Source: Daucus carota subsp. sativus (lineage: Eukaryota; Streptophyta; Magnoliopsida; Apiales; Apiaceae). From it: DNA of 64,000 bases. Made by a program: the position numbers and the translations under genes. The notes under the pieces were generated by a model. That model did not search any database. It was not told the origin of the DNA and saw only the letters and a list, made by a program, of their open reading frames with translations. Location of the stretch: the NCBI RefSeq assembly GCF_001625215.2, contig NC_030388.2, forward strand, positions 25,904,558-25,968,557, in the 5' to 3' direction. Of this stretch, positions 11,235 through 23,348 are shown piece by piece (position 1 is the stretch's first letter; each line of letters begins with the position of its first letter).

Positions 11235-12180
11235 TCCTATATTATAATACCTGAGTCTACCCAGGTATGCAGTTAACCAATCAGAAAAGAGGAATTATTT
11301 TAGGACCAATCAGAATTCATTCCTAAATTTTAGACCAATCATATTGATTCTCCAACTTTCCTTCTACCACTGTATGCAGTTAACCAATCAGAAAATAGGA
11401 ATTATTTTAGGACCAATTCATTCCTAAATTTTAGACCAATCATATTCATTCTTCAACTTTCTTTCAACCACCTTATGCAGTTAACCAATCAGAAAAAAAG
11501 AATTATTTTAGCACTAATATTATTTATTATACAATATAATTAATCAACTCTTTTTCATTATCTGATTATAACTCAACTAATTAGACTTCTTTTCATTATC
11601 TAATTAAAAATAATCTAATTAGATAATAATAGAATTTGAGATTTACTTTAAGTAATTTAATTTAATTCAATTCAATTTATGAAAAAATAAATTATTTTAG
11701 AATGTTAACCAATAAAAAAAAAGGAATTAATTTAGTACCAATATATCATTCCTTATTTTAGGCCAATAATATTTATCCGTTAACTTTAGATAATTTTAAA
11801 ACAAATCAGAGTCCATCCTCAAATGCAGTTAACCAATCAAAAAAGAAGAATTATTTTAGGACTGATTAGATGCCAATCCTAAATTTTAGACCAATCATAT
11901 TAATTCTTCAACTTTCTTTCAACCACCTTATGTAGTTAACCAATCAGAAAAAAAGAATTATTATAGCAGTAATATTATTCATCATCCAACTTTTCATCTA
12001 TTAAATTTTATCCAAAATATTAACCACATACAAGTTAATCATGAGTTAGTCAATACAATTTTTTATTATACAATATAATTAATCAGCTCCTTTTCATTAT
12101 CTGATTATAACTAAACTAATTAGACTCCTTTTCATTATCTAATTAAAAATAATCTAATTAGATAATAATAGAATTTGAGA

Positions 12181-12926
12181 GGGTGAGTGCCTTTTATAAC
12201 CACTTTACACAGAATATTGTCCAAAATGACCATGTGCGGGAACAGTGCCCTAAATGACCACTCAAACACGCATTCACCACATGCGTGTATAGAAAACAAA
12301 AAGAAACAAAGAATACGCATTCGTGATATGCGTATCTGGTGTTGAATAATCACATCCACGCATTTTCTACATGCGTATGCCACCATTTATGTGGGCCATC
12401 ATTTATGTGGGCCACCTATCATTCTGCAATATTTGCATGCCATCTCACGTGGTCAACTGGTACATGTCTTTGCTTAAAATATTACTCCCTCTGTCCCATT
12501 TAATTGTATACGTTTCTTTTCAACTGCTCGACACGCATTTCAATGCTCTTATAAAATATAGTTCCGTAACTTATTTTTGAGATTTTCTTTTTCTGAATAA
12601 AAATATAACATCCAAACTTTAATTCAGAAAAAGAAAATTTTAAAAATAAATTACACAACTACATTTACAGGAGCATTAAAGTCCGTGCCGCGTCCCCGTC
12701 CCCCAATGTATACAACTCAGGGGGACGGAGGGAGTATAACACAGCTTGGAGGCAACTGAGCAGAGTGAATACGCATTTGCTATGTGCGTCTTCTTTACAT
12801 TTAAAAAAATAAAATACATACGCATATGTAAGATGCGTGTTTGAGTGGGTAAAATGAACACATTTTCTGTATATGGTTATTTTGGACACATGACCCCTGA
12901 AAAACAGTTATTTCTGGCATTTTCTC
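12181..12926. mobile_element. MULE-type MITE with 9-bp target duplication
   Basis: Flanked on both sides by AATTTGAGA (12172-12180 and 12927-12935), the 9-bp duplication expected of Mutator-like elements. The ends are imperfect inverted repeats (GGGTGAGTGCC... and GAGAAAATGCC... read inwards, both reaching TGTCCAAAATRACCA). The interior is dotted with ACGCAT/ATGCGT motifs, several as short palindromes. It carries a Stowaway MITE at 12485-12734. Confidence 0.75.
12485..12734. mobile_element. Stowaway MITE nested in the MULE-type MITE
   Basis: Ends CTCCCTCTGTCCC and GGGACGGAGGGAG, flanked by TA on both sides, 250 bp. This is the classic Stowaway/Tc1-mariner signature. Confidence 0.88.
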
Positions 12927-13414
12927 AATTTGAGATTTACTTTAAGTAATTTAATTCAATTCAATTCAATTTATGAAAAAATAAATTATTTAGGATGTTA
13001 ACCAATAAAAAAAAGAGAAATTAATTTAGTACCAATATATCATTCCTTATTTTAGGCCAATGATATTCATTCGTTAACTTTAGATAATTTTAGAACAAAT
13101 CAGAGTCCATCCTTAAATTTTTTTTATATGAATAATCAATAATTATATGTTTAGATCAATTTGATAAATCTTTTTTAAAATTATACGAGTCTCCACACCC
13201 TACAGATTAGAACGAGCTTTTTATTTACTCGATGGCAAAGAAAAACAGTTTCCTTATGTTGCGGTGGATAAAATATTAACATGTTACATGACGTGCATGG
13301 TCTTTCGAGTATTATATGATATATAAAATTATATATTTACTATTTTAGAAAATTAAATTCACACTTAGCCAATATAAACATCGTTTTTATAATTATAAAT
13401 ATATAATTATAATG

Positions 13415-13463
13415 TGATTGGTTAACTGCATACCTGGGTAGACTCAGGTATTATAATATAGGA
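13415..13463 (-). repeat. Inverted 49-bp copy of the Helitron-like 5' terminus
   Basis: TGATTGGTTAACTGCATACC...ATAATATAGGA is the exact reverse complement of 11235-11283. This gives a perfect 49-bp inverted repeat 2.1 kb apart. It may mark the end of a TIR transposon or a second, inverted Helitron-like terminus. Confidence 0.85.
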
Positions 13464-14288
13464 TAAATACAAGTTAGCATCCAGAATGACCAGTTTTCAT
13501 AAACCTCACAGTGATTTTATAATTTACTAAGACAAATTTTTTATTAAATCCATAAAATTTATTGACATAAGTGAATTTTTACAAGATATACACTTTTACG
13601 GTATACTCGATTGAATTTAATAATTTTTATTATTTCATAAATATGTTAAGTGCATACAAATTATCAGAAATATGGCTATAATGACAATTATGCAAATTAA
13701 ATGAATATGCGTATAAATCAATTAAATTATATAATATAATAATAACGACTGATATTAGGCATGTTCCACCCGATCCGATCGACCTTAACCCAACATTACT
13801 TTATTCAATAGAGGAAATTAAAAAACATTATGACCTTGAAATTACTCGCCCGCTCGCGTCCCCATTCACTAACTGGCTCCCCAGTTCTCATATATATATT
13901 ATAAAAAATTTATACATAAATATTACAATATTGTTAAAATTAAAATAATTTTATACAAGTCCACCCATAAATTTTCATATGACTAAACAATATTTCTAAT
14001 TTGTTGCGGTGGTTAAAATATTAACATGTATTACGTGACATACATGGTTTTTTGAGTATTATATAATATAAAATTAAATATAAAATATTTATAATTTGTT
14101 GCGGTGGTTAAAATAATTTTATACGAGTCCACCCATAAATTTTTATATGACTAAACAATATTTCTAATTCATTGCGGTGGTTAAAATATTAACATGTATT
14201 ACATGATATACATGGTCTTTTGAGTATTATATGATATAAAATTAAATATTTCATATTTTATAAAATTAAATTCATACTCATCTAATAT

Positions 14289-14822
14289 CGTGAAAATGCC
14301 CTAAATAACTAATATTTATGTAATGCATGCCCAAAATAACAAACGTCGAGTTTGATGCCTTTTTGATGCCTCTTTTAATCAATCAGTGGCGCATTCAAAG
14401 GATGCGCGTATATGAATCAAGTGATTTAACCACTACGGGGTACTTCTGATCCAAATAAAGACAACCCATGCATATTTCTTCATATCCAAAATAGCTTTGG
14501 ACTCCGTGATGCTGTATGTATGATCATATATGTGTTTTCAAAAGCGAACAAAAAAAAAATGACACGCATTCTGACTATGCGTGTTTGTTGGTCACGCATA
14601 CTATATATGCGTAACTTGCAAGCAAATTCAAAATTTAGTCTAATCCTCACACACGATTGATGCTCATGCACAAAATCAGCCAAAGCATGCGCATTAACTA
14701 GATCCGCACTCAGTATTCGCATTCAGAGAATGCGACTCTTTGTGGTTATTTTGGTCCATTTTAGTGTGGGTGATCATTATGGACAATATGCGCAGAAAAT
14801 GAGTTATATTGGATATTCACCC
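14289..14822. mobile_element. Second MULE-type MITE of the ATGCG-rich family
   Basis: About 534 bp flanked by TCTAATAT (14281-14288 and 14823-14830); the ninth base differs. The left end (GTGAAAATGCCCTAAATAACT) resembles the inverted right end of the element at 12181. The interior again carries ACGCAT/ATGCGT motifs. Confidence 0.65.
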
Positions 14823-15843
14823 TCTAATATAAACATCGTTTTTATAAGTGTAAATTTATAATTATAATGAGAAAAATAATATAAAATAAACACAAGTTAA
14901 CATACAGAACGACAAATATAGAAATCTCACAATGACTTTACAATTTATTAGGACAAAATTTTCATTATGTTCGTGATTAAAATAGATATAGAAATAAAAT
15001 ATATTTATCTTCTTAAATTCATAAAATCTTATTTACATGAGTGATTTTGTTACAAATTTATACCTTTAAGGCATGCTCCATTGAATTTAATAATTTATAT
15101 TACTTCGTAAATAAGTTAAGTGCATACAAATTTTCTAAACTATGGCAACGAAAACTAATCATGCGGATATAAATGAATTTTTGCGTACAAATTAATTAAA
15201 TTATATATTATAATAATAATGACTGATATCAGGGGATGCATCCACCCGACCCGATCGACCTTAATCTGACATTACTTTATTTAATACGGAAAATTGAAAA
15301 AATTTATGGCCCTCAAATTACTCGCCCAGCTCCCTTCCCTGTTTACTAACTGCCTCCCCAATCCTCATATATACTATAAAAAAATTCATACATAAATATT
15401 ACATAATTGTTGACGATAATATAATTTTATATGTACATTTTTTATTCTCATATTAGTTTTCAATATCTCATATTATAAAAACAAATTAGTTTAGATCAAC
15501 ATCGGTGCAAATTCAGGATTCAGTATGAAATTGAGATAATTCAGATTTTGGATCCGAAACCGGGAGCAGGGATTGCATTCGCATTCCATGATCTCTAAAC
15601 GATAGTCGATCCTTATATAATATTTGATTGAAAAGAAAATATGATTATTTCATTTCATATAATATGAGGGTGTTGAGCAGAGTATTTAAGAAATAATATT
15701 ATTTTTCTTAAAAATTTATACCTATATTATGTAATAAAATTATATAAATGATAAAACAATATGTACTTGAATTTGTAAGTATACAAACTTATTTTTATTT
15801 TATAAAAATAACCATTCGGTGCGTAGCACGGGTAAAATGCTAG

Positions 15844-16563
15844 TGAGAGATAAATTGGCAGTAGTGACTAGTGAGTGAAAGAGCAACTGTGCATGAGATT
15901 AGTATTTAGTAGGATTGAAGGTGACAACATTTTTGGTTGCATAAAGAGGGATTCCACTTTCTCCATCACCATAAATCAGAACAGTGTCTGCATTAACCGA
16001 TCTACTATGTAGTCGACCTCTCATTAACTAACCAAGATGTACAAATTCTGCACTAAGCGCATGTGTATATTTAGATCTTATGTGAGGATTATTTGTCTAT
16101 AAGTGCTATTTTGATTCAGATATGACATGTGGGTTTTTAATTGTTTCGTTTTGATAGATAGTGACTGTTTGATTAACCTGTTTCATTAACCTTCATATAA
16201 AATACTATATACCAACCAAACACAAATTTGAACTTCCCATTTCTTATAATTTTCATAGTAATGAAATAATTTCTCATTGTTAACCAAACAATCATATATA
16301 TGCATCAAACTTTTCTTTAAAGGAAAAGTATTATTATGGACCTATATGTGAAGACTTCCTATGTTTACCACAGGGTCTTCATTCTTCAGGCACACGATGA
16401 TTATTAACACACCAGGCTTGCAAAAGCATTATTCCAATATATATGACTTATCAACTTTGGAAATTTTATTACAGGACAAATTATTCGTCTGATTTTTATA
16501 TTTTATATTTATTCATATTATTTATTTTGGCGTCGAGTTTATTTTCATCTTAGTTGCTGAAGT
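15844..16563. other. Intergenic, 3' flank of dioxygenase B
   Basis: AT-rich DNA after the Helitron-like terminus. It contains the 3' UTR side of copy B. No gene or repeat is recognised. Confidence 0.45.
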
Positions 16564-18011
16564 TTAGAGCCTGAAGGCCAGCAATGGAGCTTCCTTGTCG
16601 AACCCTTCTGAGAAGGAGTGTGACGCCAATTCTTTAACAGTTGTTTCTCTATACTTGGGAGGATTGTCTTCAGAAACCAACTCTTTGATAGGTCCATATA
16701 ACTTTGTAGATGGCATCATAGCCGTGCTAAAGAAGCAAGCTACTGATACCCTGGGGCCAATATTGTTCGCCACAACTCTGTGCATAACGCTTTTAAATTG
16801 ATCATTTGTTATAAGCTGAAAAACAACCATCAAACAAGAATGAGAAACTTGAACTAATCTTCTTTTTAGTCACTCGATGTACACTACATTTGAATTTGTA
16901 ATGCTTGCCTGTAAAAGACCTCCAACGTTAACTATAAGCGTTCCTGTAAGAGGTGGAACATCAATCCAATGGCCTCGGTGACGAATTTGGAGTCCACCAA
17001 TTTGATCTTGAAGAAGTATTGTGAGAAAACCATTGTCAGTGTGTGGGGTGGCACCTTGTGTGAGTTCTGGCTGCGGACATGGGGGATAATAGTTGCAAAT
17101 AGACGTAAGCCCCTTGGCACATTCCATATCGTTCAGGTGATTAGCATCTAGTCCCAGAGCCTCGGAGAGTAATTCAAATAATGTAAGCGCCAGTTTCATC
17201 ATTTGCTTCGCATACTCCATCTGGATATCCCTGCACATTTTAAGCATGAAATGTTCAACTTTTAAGGCATTTTTATAACCATTATAACCCAGACCGAGCC
17301 ATAAAAATTTAGATTTTAAATTTTTATTAAGAAAAAAAATCTTAAAAATAAGTTATAGAACTATACTTTATACTTTACAAGAGCATTAAAATACGTGTCG
17401 TGTCCCTGTCTCCAAATGTATACTATCCAGGGGGACGGAGGGAGTATCATTCAGAATTAAGCATACCTGTATGGTGCTGGCAGTTCCTCTGGTGTTGGAG
17501 GAGAAGGAGCCATAAAACAGGAAAGTGTGTCCCTCCAATCAGCTGCAGGTGCTCTAAACAAATCATAATTGCTATTATACACCACTTTTTTGCTATAGTC
17601 ACGCGTGTAAAACTGTCTTCTCACCTCAGTGTCTTGATCAAAGAACCTACTCACACTCTGAAGCATCTCTTCTAATACATTCACAGGAATTCCATGATTG
17701 GCAACTTGAAAAAACCCGAATGTCTCTGATGCATACCGCACTGTTTCCACTATACCTTGACGAGTCACCAAATCCTTGTCAAGGCGTTCAAGATCAATGA
17801 CAGGAATGCTAAATTCTGAGCACTTGTCATATGAGGTCTTGTACAAGGTATGAGGTGGATGAATGAATATCTCCGGAACCTTCCCAAGTCCAGCATCTAC
17901 AAGTCCTTTCACCCCGGCTTTCGTGTCATCAAAAGCTTGTACTTCTCTGCGACGGTTGGAATAAGATGTGATCAAAGGTACTGCTGCTTCCATGGTTCTA
18001 CCACTTACCAT
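16564..18011 (-). CDS. 2-oxoglutarate/Fe(II) dioxygenase, copy B
   Basis: Exons complement(17467..18011), complement(16909..17230) and complement(16564..16815) give 372 residues. Intron 1 is GT-AG. Intron 2 starts CAG|GCAAGC, a GC-AG intron. The start used is MVSGRTMEAAV; a second ATG six codons on (MEAAVPL) is equally usable. Signature [17 protein letters not shown]; iron ligands H245, D247 (PHTDNGF) and H301 (SVMHRVV); R311/S313 (GPRVS) for 2-oxoglutarate. It is the most diverged member of the B-H sub-clade, for example ELPAPYRD where its relatives have PCRD. Intron 1 contains the right half of a Stowaway MITE. Function within small-molecule oxidation is inferred from family only. Confidence 0.93.
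17300..17444. repeat. Truncated Stowaway MITE in intron 1 of copy B
   Basis: The stretch ending GGGGGACGGAGGGAG|TA matches the right half of the Stowaway at 12485-12734, including GTGTCGTGTCCCTGTC upstream of the terminal repeat. The left terminal repeat is missing. Confidence 0.75.
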
Positions 18012-19258
18012 GCACCATCTTGTGTTATCTGCATCTTATATAGTTATATTTTGAATGCTTGGATTTCATGGGCCACACCAATAATGAAAAAAATTAGTTA
18101 AGACAGCTCCAGCCAACAACAAGCTGTTCCCCAAGAAACTACTAACGTGCAGCTTTGCTATATTCTTCGCCACACAAATTATTCATAAAGTTCATTGACA
18201 ACTACATAGAACAACCGCTTTCTAAATAAAAACATTAAAATAACACTCGCCAACTCCATCTTAAAGTCATGTATAATCGCAAGTCATATATAATTACCAA
18301 AACTTCATTTTAGTGTCATACATTATTAGCAAAACTTTCACTTGACAAGTATTGATGGATAATTAGAAAAAATTTAATATCACAACTTGACGACTTCGTT
18401 TTAACAATTATTTTCATAAAATTTCTTCCCCAGACTGAGAAGGCTTCGATTTCATATGTTTGATTCCTAAACCCGTGTTCTTGTGAGATTTTTTTGCTAA
18501 ACTGAAATCTATGAAAGAAGTTAAATGTGTAAAATCAAACTCTGCAAATACCTACGTTCCTCTGAGAATAATTTTAGCCTAAAATCTCCCTAGAAGTACA
18601 AACGAGCTCCAAATTTCGTTTTAATACTTCTATAGAAATGGTGAAAAAGATTAACACTTTCATTAAAATGACGGCATGGCAGACCATATGTAATCCACAT
18701 GACATTCTCAGAGTACTCTGCATGTAATATTTGGTGTTTTATAATCTAAACTTAGTCATTAAAAAATTGAAATATTGTATCAGTTTCGTCACTGACAGAT
18801 GGTATCCTTGGACCTTGATTCAAATTTTCAAAGTAGTGAAATGACTCATTTGATATATTTGGATACAACAAGTGATGTATTTAATACTTAACCCTATAAA
18901 CTACTGTAGATCTGCATCATGTGTTTCCTGAACTTTTTGCATTTATGCTCAGTGAACTCATGTTCTTTATCACAAGGAACTGTGTAATGAGGGATCTATA
19001 GACCATTGCATGATAACAGTTAAGACTATGGTTTTAAAATTAAATTCCACTGGCAGGCATGAATTAGAATTTTATTCTGTAGACATAGCAGTTGATGCAA
19101 CTACATTCTTTGGATTCGACTTAAACATGTTCTGAAACAAGCACAACATTCCCAAATCTCAATCACTCAATTTGCAGAGTAATTCATTTCAAACCATACA
19201 ATCAATCATAGCAATAATTTTTTATTCTGGTGTGGAATTTCATCTCGGTTGATGAAGT
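18012..19258. other. Intergenic between dioxygenases B and C
   Basis: Promoter side of B and 3' flank of C. AT-rich; no repeat boundary or coding region is seen. Confidence 0.45.
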
Positions 19259-20588
19259 TTAGAGCCTGAAGTGCAGCAATCGAGATTCCCCACCAAGCCC
19301 TTTTGAAAAGGCATATGATGAAAATTCTTGAACAGTTGTTTCTCTATACTTGGGAGGATTATCTTCTGAAACCAACTCTTTGATGGGTGCATATAACTTA
19401 GTAGATGGCACTACAGAAGTGCTAAAGAAGCATGCTGCTGATACCCTGGGGCCAATAACATTCGACACTACTCTGTGCTCCACGCTTTTAAAGCGATCAT
19501 TAGTTATAAGCTGAAAAACAATCATTACACAAGAATCAGAAGAAAAAAGAATGGAAAACTTGAACCAGTCTTTGCTTCAACCATTTAATGTCACATTGGA
19601 ACTGCACTACTTGCCTGTAAAAGATCTCCAACATTAACTACAAGCGATCCTGGCAAAGGCGGAACATCAATCCATTGATCTTGGTGAAGAATTTGGAGTC
19701 CACCAACTTGATCCTGAAGGAGTACAGTGAGAAAACCACCATCCGTGTGTCTGGTGGTGCCTAATGTGAGTTCTGGTTGCGGACATGGGGGGTAGTATTG
19801 GCATGCAGATGTAAGCCCCTTGGCGCATTCCATATCTTGAAGATGATTAGGGTCCAGTTGAAGAGCCTTTGATAGTAATTCAAATAATGTTGTCCCCAGT
19901 TTCATCACATGTTTTGAATAATCCATCTGGATATCTCTACAAATTTTAATCATTAATTTTTAAATTTTCAGCTTCACTGGTAGGAAAATATAGGTCACAT
20001 TTACAAAGATCCAGAATTATCATATTAAAATTAAGCATACCTGCATGGTGCTGGCAATTCCTCTGGTTCAGGAGGAGGAGCCATAACACAGTAAAGTGTG
20101 TCCCTCCAATCAGCAGCGCGTGCACTAAACAAATACAAATTGCTATGATACGCCACTTTTTTGGTGTAGTCACGCGTGTAAAACTCTTTCTTCACCTCAG
20201 TGTCTTGCTCAAAGAACCTACGTACTCCATGAAGCATCTCTTCTAATACATTCACTGGAATCCCATGATTCACAACTTGGAAAACACCAAATGTCTCAGA
20301 TGCACACCGCACTTTATCCACTATCTCTTGATGACTCTCTTGATCTTTATCAAGGCCTTCAAGATCGATGACAGGAATACAAAAATCTTTGCACTTGTCA
20401 CCTGAGTTCTTTTCAAAGACATCAGGTGGATGAATGAATATATCCGGAATCTTCTTAACTCCAGCGTCTACTAGTCCTTTCACCCCGGCTTTGGTGTCAT
20501 CAAAAGCTTGTAATTCATTCTTCCGGTTGGAGTAAGATCTGTGGGACTGTTCTGCTGCTTCCATGGTACTATCAGTGACCATAAACAT
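19259..20588 (-). CDS. 2-oxoglutarate/Fe(II) dioxygenase, copy C
   Basis: Exons complement(20041..20588), complement(19615..19936) and complement(19259..19510) give 373 residues. Intron 1 is GT-AG; intron 2 starts CAG|GCAAGT (GC-AG). The start [13 protein letters not shown] could be trimmed to MVTDS or MEAAE. Iron ligands H246, D248 (RHTDGGF) and H302 (SVEHRVV); R312/S314 (GPRVS). Exon 1 and about 300 bp upstream are nearly identical to those of copy F, whereas exons 2-3 differ clearly from F ([14 protein letters not shown] against [14 protein letters not shown]). C is therefore one parent of the F chimera. No defect is visible. Confidence 0.93.
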
Positions 20589-21375
20589 CTTGCATTATGT
20601 GCATTATATATTGTAATTGCTATTATTTCTTGCCACGCCAGTAGTTCAAAGATAAATAATTGACAGCTCCATCTAACAACTAGTTTCCCAAAAATACTCA
20701 AACGTGGAACTTGACAGCTTCATTTTGATACGTCATACATAATTAGTAAAACTTCATCTCAGCAAGTCATGCATAATTTGCAACAATAATGATAATATCT
20801 GCGTGTTATAGTTATCTTTTCGAATTGCAAATGCATGAATTTATCATATTTGCTGGCAAATGGTTACAAGATAACATTTGATGCATCTCAGAGCATTCGC
20901 ATCTGGTGCCTTGTCCTCATCCTTGTTAAAGCAATTCTTGGCGGCTGGTGAGGTAATTGAGAGTTGTATCATCAACAAGTTTCAAGTCACTGCTCCGATT
21001 TAAGTAGGTGGCTGCGCACCAGGGGCGAACGCACGTAAAATGATGAGGAGAAATTTGCTAATCAAAGCAAAAATTATTATCCTTAAATCATAGTAATATA
21101 TTATTTTGACATTGTATTACTTGTAACAAGTCAAATATAAAAACAAAAAAAATTCCAGAGAAACAGAGTAATCCATAGACATATTGAATATCCCCTTTAA
21201 TTCACATACAGACATGGTACATAGGTGATTAATTTATCACTAATCAACTATGATAATTTAACTACCAAACAATTCATCTTGAATCTTTAGAGCCTGATCT
21301 GCAGTAATGGAGGAAGCCATTAAGCCCTTATGAATACGAGCACATAATGAGTTCCCCTTGATCCATATCAATAGC
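20589..21375. other. Upstream of C and 3' flank of pseudogene D
   Basis: 20589-20900 matches the upstream region of F (30400-30710). 21010-21375 matches 31140-31463 downstream of E, including GGGGCGAACGCACGTAAAATG. The block near 21285-21345 (GCCTGATCTGCAGTAATGG...) is the 3'-flank module that recurs at 28579, 31379, 33168 and 46653. Confidence 0.75.
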
Positions 21376-22597
21376 CTAGTTAAGCAACTTAAAAGCTGAT
21401 AGTGCAGAGGTTCCATCGAGACCTTTGTTGTAATAGTGTGTGATGAACTCTTTGATAGTAATTTCTCTATAGCGTGGCGGGTTTGTTTCAGATAGCAACT
21501 CCTTGATTGGGCCGTATGACCTTGATGCTATTTCCTCCGGAAAGTGTGTTCTAAAGAAACTTGCCACTGATATTCTCGGGCCAATCTTTTGTGCTAATAC
21601 TCTGTGGTTCACACTCTTGAATTTGTCATTAGTAATGAGCTGCACAGATAAAACAAGTTCAAACAATTTGTAATCTAGCCATAGTTTTGTACATAATGAT
21701 CAGTACTACTAACATAATAAACTGTTACTGCAAATGAGCTAATATATAATGAGTTTTTCATGACATATAACATCCCTTTACCTGTAAAAGGTCTGCAATA
21801 TTTACTATTAAAGATCCGGGGACATGAGGGATATCGATCCACTCATTGTCATGAATAACTTGGAGGCCACCAATGTTGTCTTGCAAGAGTATGGTAAAAA
21901 ACCCGCTATCAGAGTGATTGCTGGTGGCTAGAGTCTGGTTCAGGGCATACAGGGTAGTAGTGGCCAACTACGAAAAGGCCTTCAGCACAAGCTATGTCTT
22001 TCAAGTGGTTCCTATCAAGTCCAAGGTCTTCAGCACAAGCTATGCCTTTCAAGTGGTTCCTATCAAGTCCAAGAGCCTCTGAGAATAGTTCCAACAGTGT
22101 AATTCCCATTTTCATTATGTGCTCTGAGTAATCAAACATGATGTCTCTGCAGTACAGGATAATGCACAAAATCAAAAACCAAGAACTTGTCAATATTCAA
22201 AATATTATGTATCTGGTTTTTGAGTATATATGATACTACTCAATTCTTGGATAAAATTGAGCAGAGGCAAAACTAAGCAAACATTTAATTTTCGACCTAC
22301 TAAAAGAAGAGTAAGTTTTTTTTAACTGAGATTATCACAACCATGTAGTAGCTTATAGGTTCAATCAATTTCCATCCACAAAAACACGCATAATTCAGGA
22401 GTCTTGACATGTACCTGCACACTTCAGGCATTTCCTCCGGCTGAGGAGGCTCCGGAGCCATGTTACAGAAGATAGTATCCCTCCAGTTAGCTGCAGGTGC
22501 TTTATAAAGATCAAAATTGCTATTATACAGAAACTTTTTCGTGAAATCACGCGAATAAAACAGCTTCTTCAGCTCAGTATCTTGCTCATGAAACTTA

Positions 22598-23303
22598 TGT
22601 TGGGTTTTAGTTTCTATCTATGAGATTAAAAGCCCAATAGGATTACCCTTGTTTTGGCCCACAAGGAGATAAAAATAAAGGGAACCCTATATATAAATAT
22701 AGGAGGATATTTGTGAAAATAAGCAAGAGAGAAAATAGGCAAAAGAGATATATTGTGTGAAAATTCGTAGGTAATTTTCTGGTTGCGTTGGCTGCCTTAT
22801 TTTTGCGTTTCCCGGAGTTCCAACGGTCGGATCGTCCTGAATTTCGGACAGCATCTTCCTAACACCGATATCTAAATTCTGAACGGTGGAGATCGGATTC
22901 GGAGGTGTATTTGAGGGGCTGGGCAGTAGCTAAAGAGCCGTGGAGAGGCTGAACCTAGCCGTGGGTCTTTGTTCTTTTGTTGCTTATTTGATTCCATACT
23001 TCTTGACGAGTTATTCCAAGAGTGTGAAGGTGATTGTATTCCTCTAGTTTTATCTGGAGAAGAACTTGGTGTATTACCCATATAATTTATCATAGTGAAT
23101 TGTTTGGGTGGACTACGGTCCCGTGGTTTTTACTCCTTTCATTGAGGGGGTTTTCCACGTATAATTCTTGGTGTCTTGTTTATTGTTTATTGTTGCTTTA
23201 CTTGTTTGTTTCATCGAAGGTTCATACAAGTAGGGATAAGTATTGTCCAACGAAGATTAATTCCGCACTTAGTTGTTGCCGTTGTGGTCACTTTTTCCCA
23301 TCA
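22598..23303 (+). repeat. 5' LTR of the Copia element
   Basis: 706 bp, TG...CA bounded, same length as the 3' LTR and about 99.4% identical by eye. It is followed three bases later by the primer binding site. Confidence 0.95.
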
Positions 23304-23348
23304 GATTGGCATCAGAGCCAGGTTATTGTTTTTGAACTTGTTTGAACG

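Larger units (their letters stand above)
11235..15843 (+). mobile_element. Non-coding Helitron-like element, 4.6 kb, with nested insertions
   Basis: The left end is TCCTATATTATAATACC, preceded by A. The right end is a GC-rich hairpin (GTGCGTAGCAC) followed by GGGTAAAATGCTAG and then T. A 5' TC, a subterminal hairpin, 3' CTAG and an A/T target site are the Helitron hallmarks. No Rep/helicase coding is present, so it is non-autonomous. Inside are about 105-bp units beginning ATGCAGTTAACCAATCAG at about 11267, 11374 and 11475, and again at 11823 and 11930. A long module seen at about 13460-13940 returns at about 14880-15430. Two MULE-type MITEs and one Stowaway sit inside. Because the 5' end also recurs inverted at 13415-13463, an alternative reading is a 2.2-kb TIR element next to a Helitron fragment. 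Confidence 0.6.
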
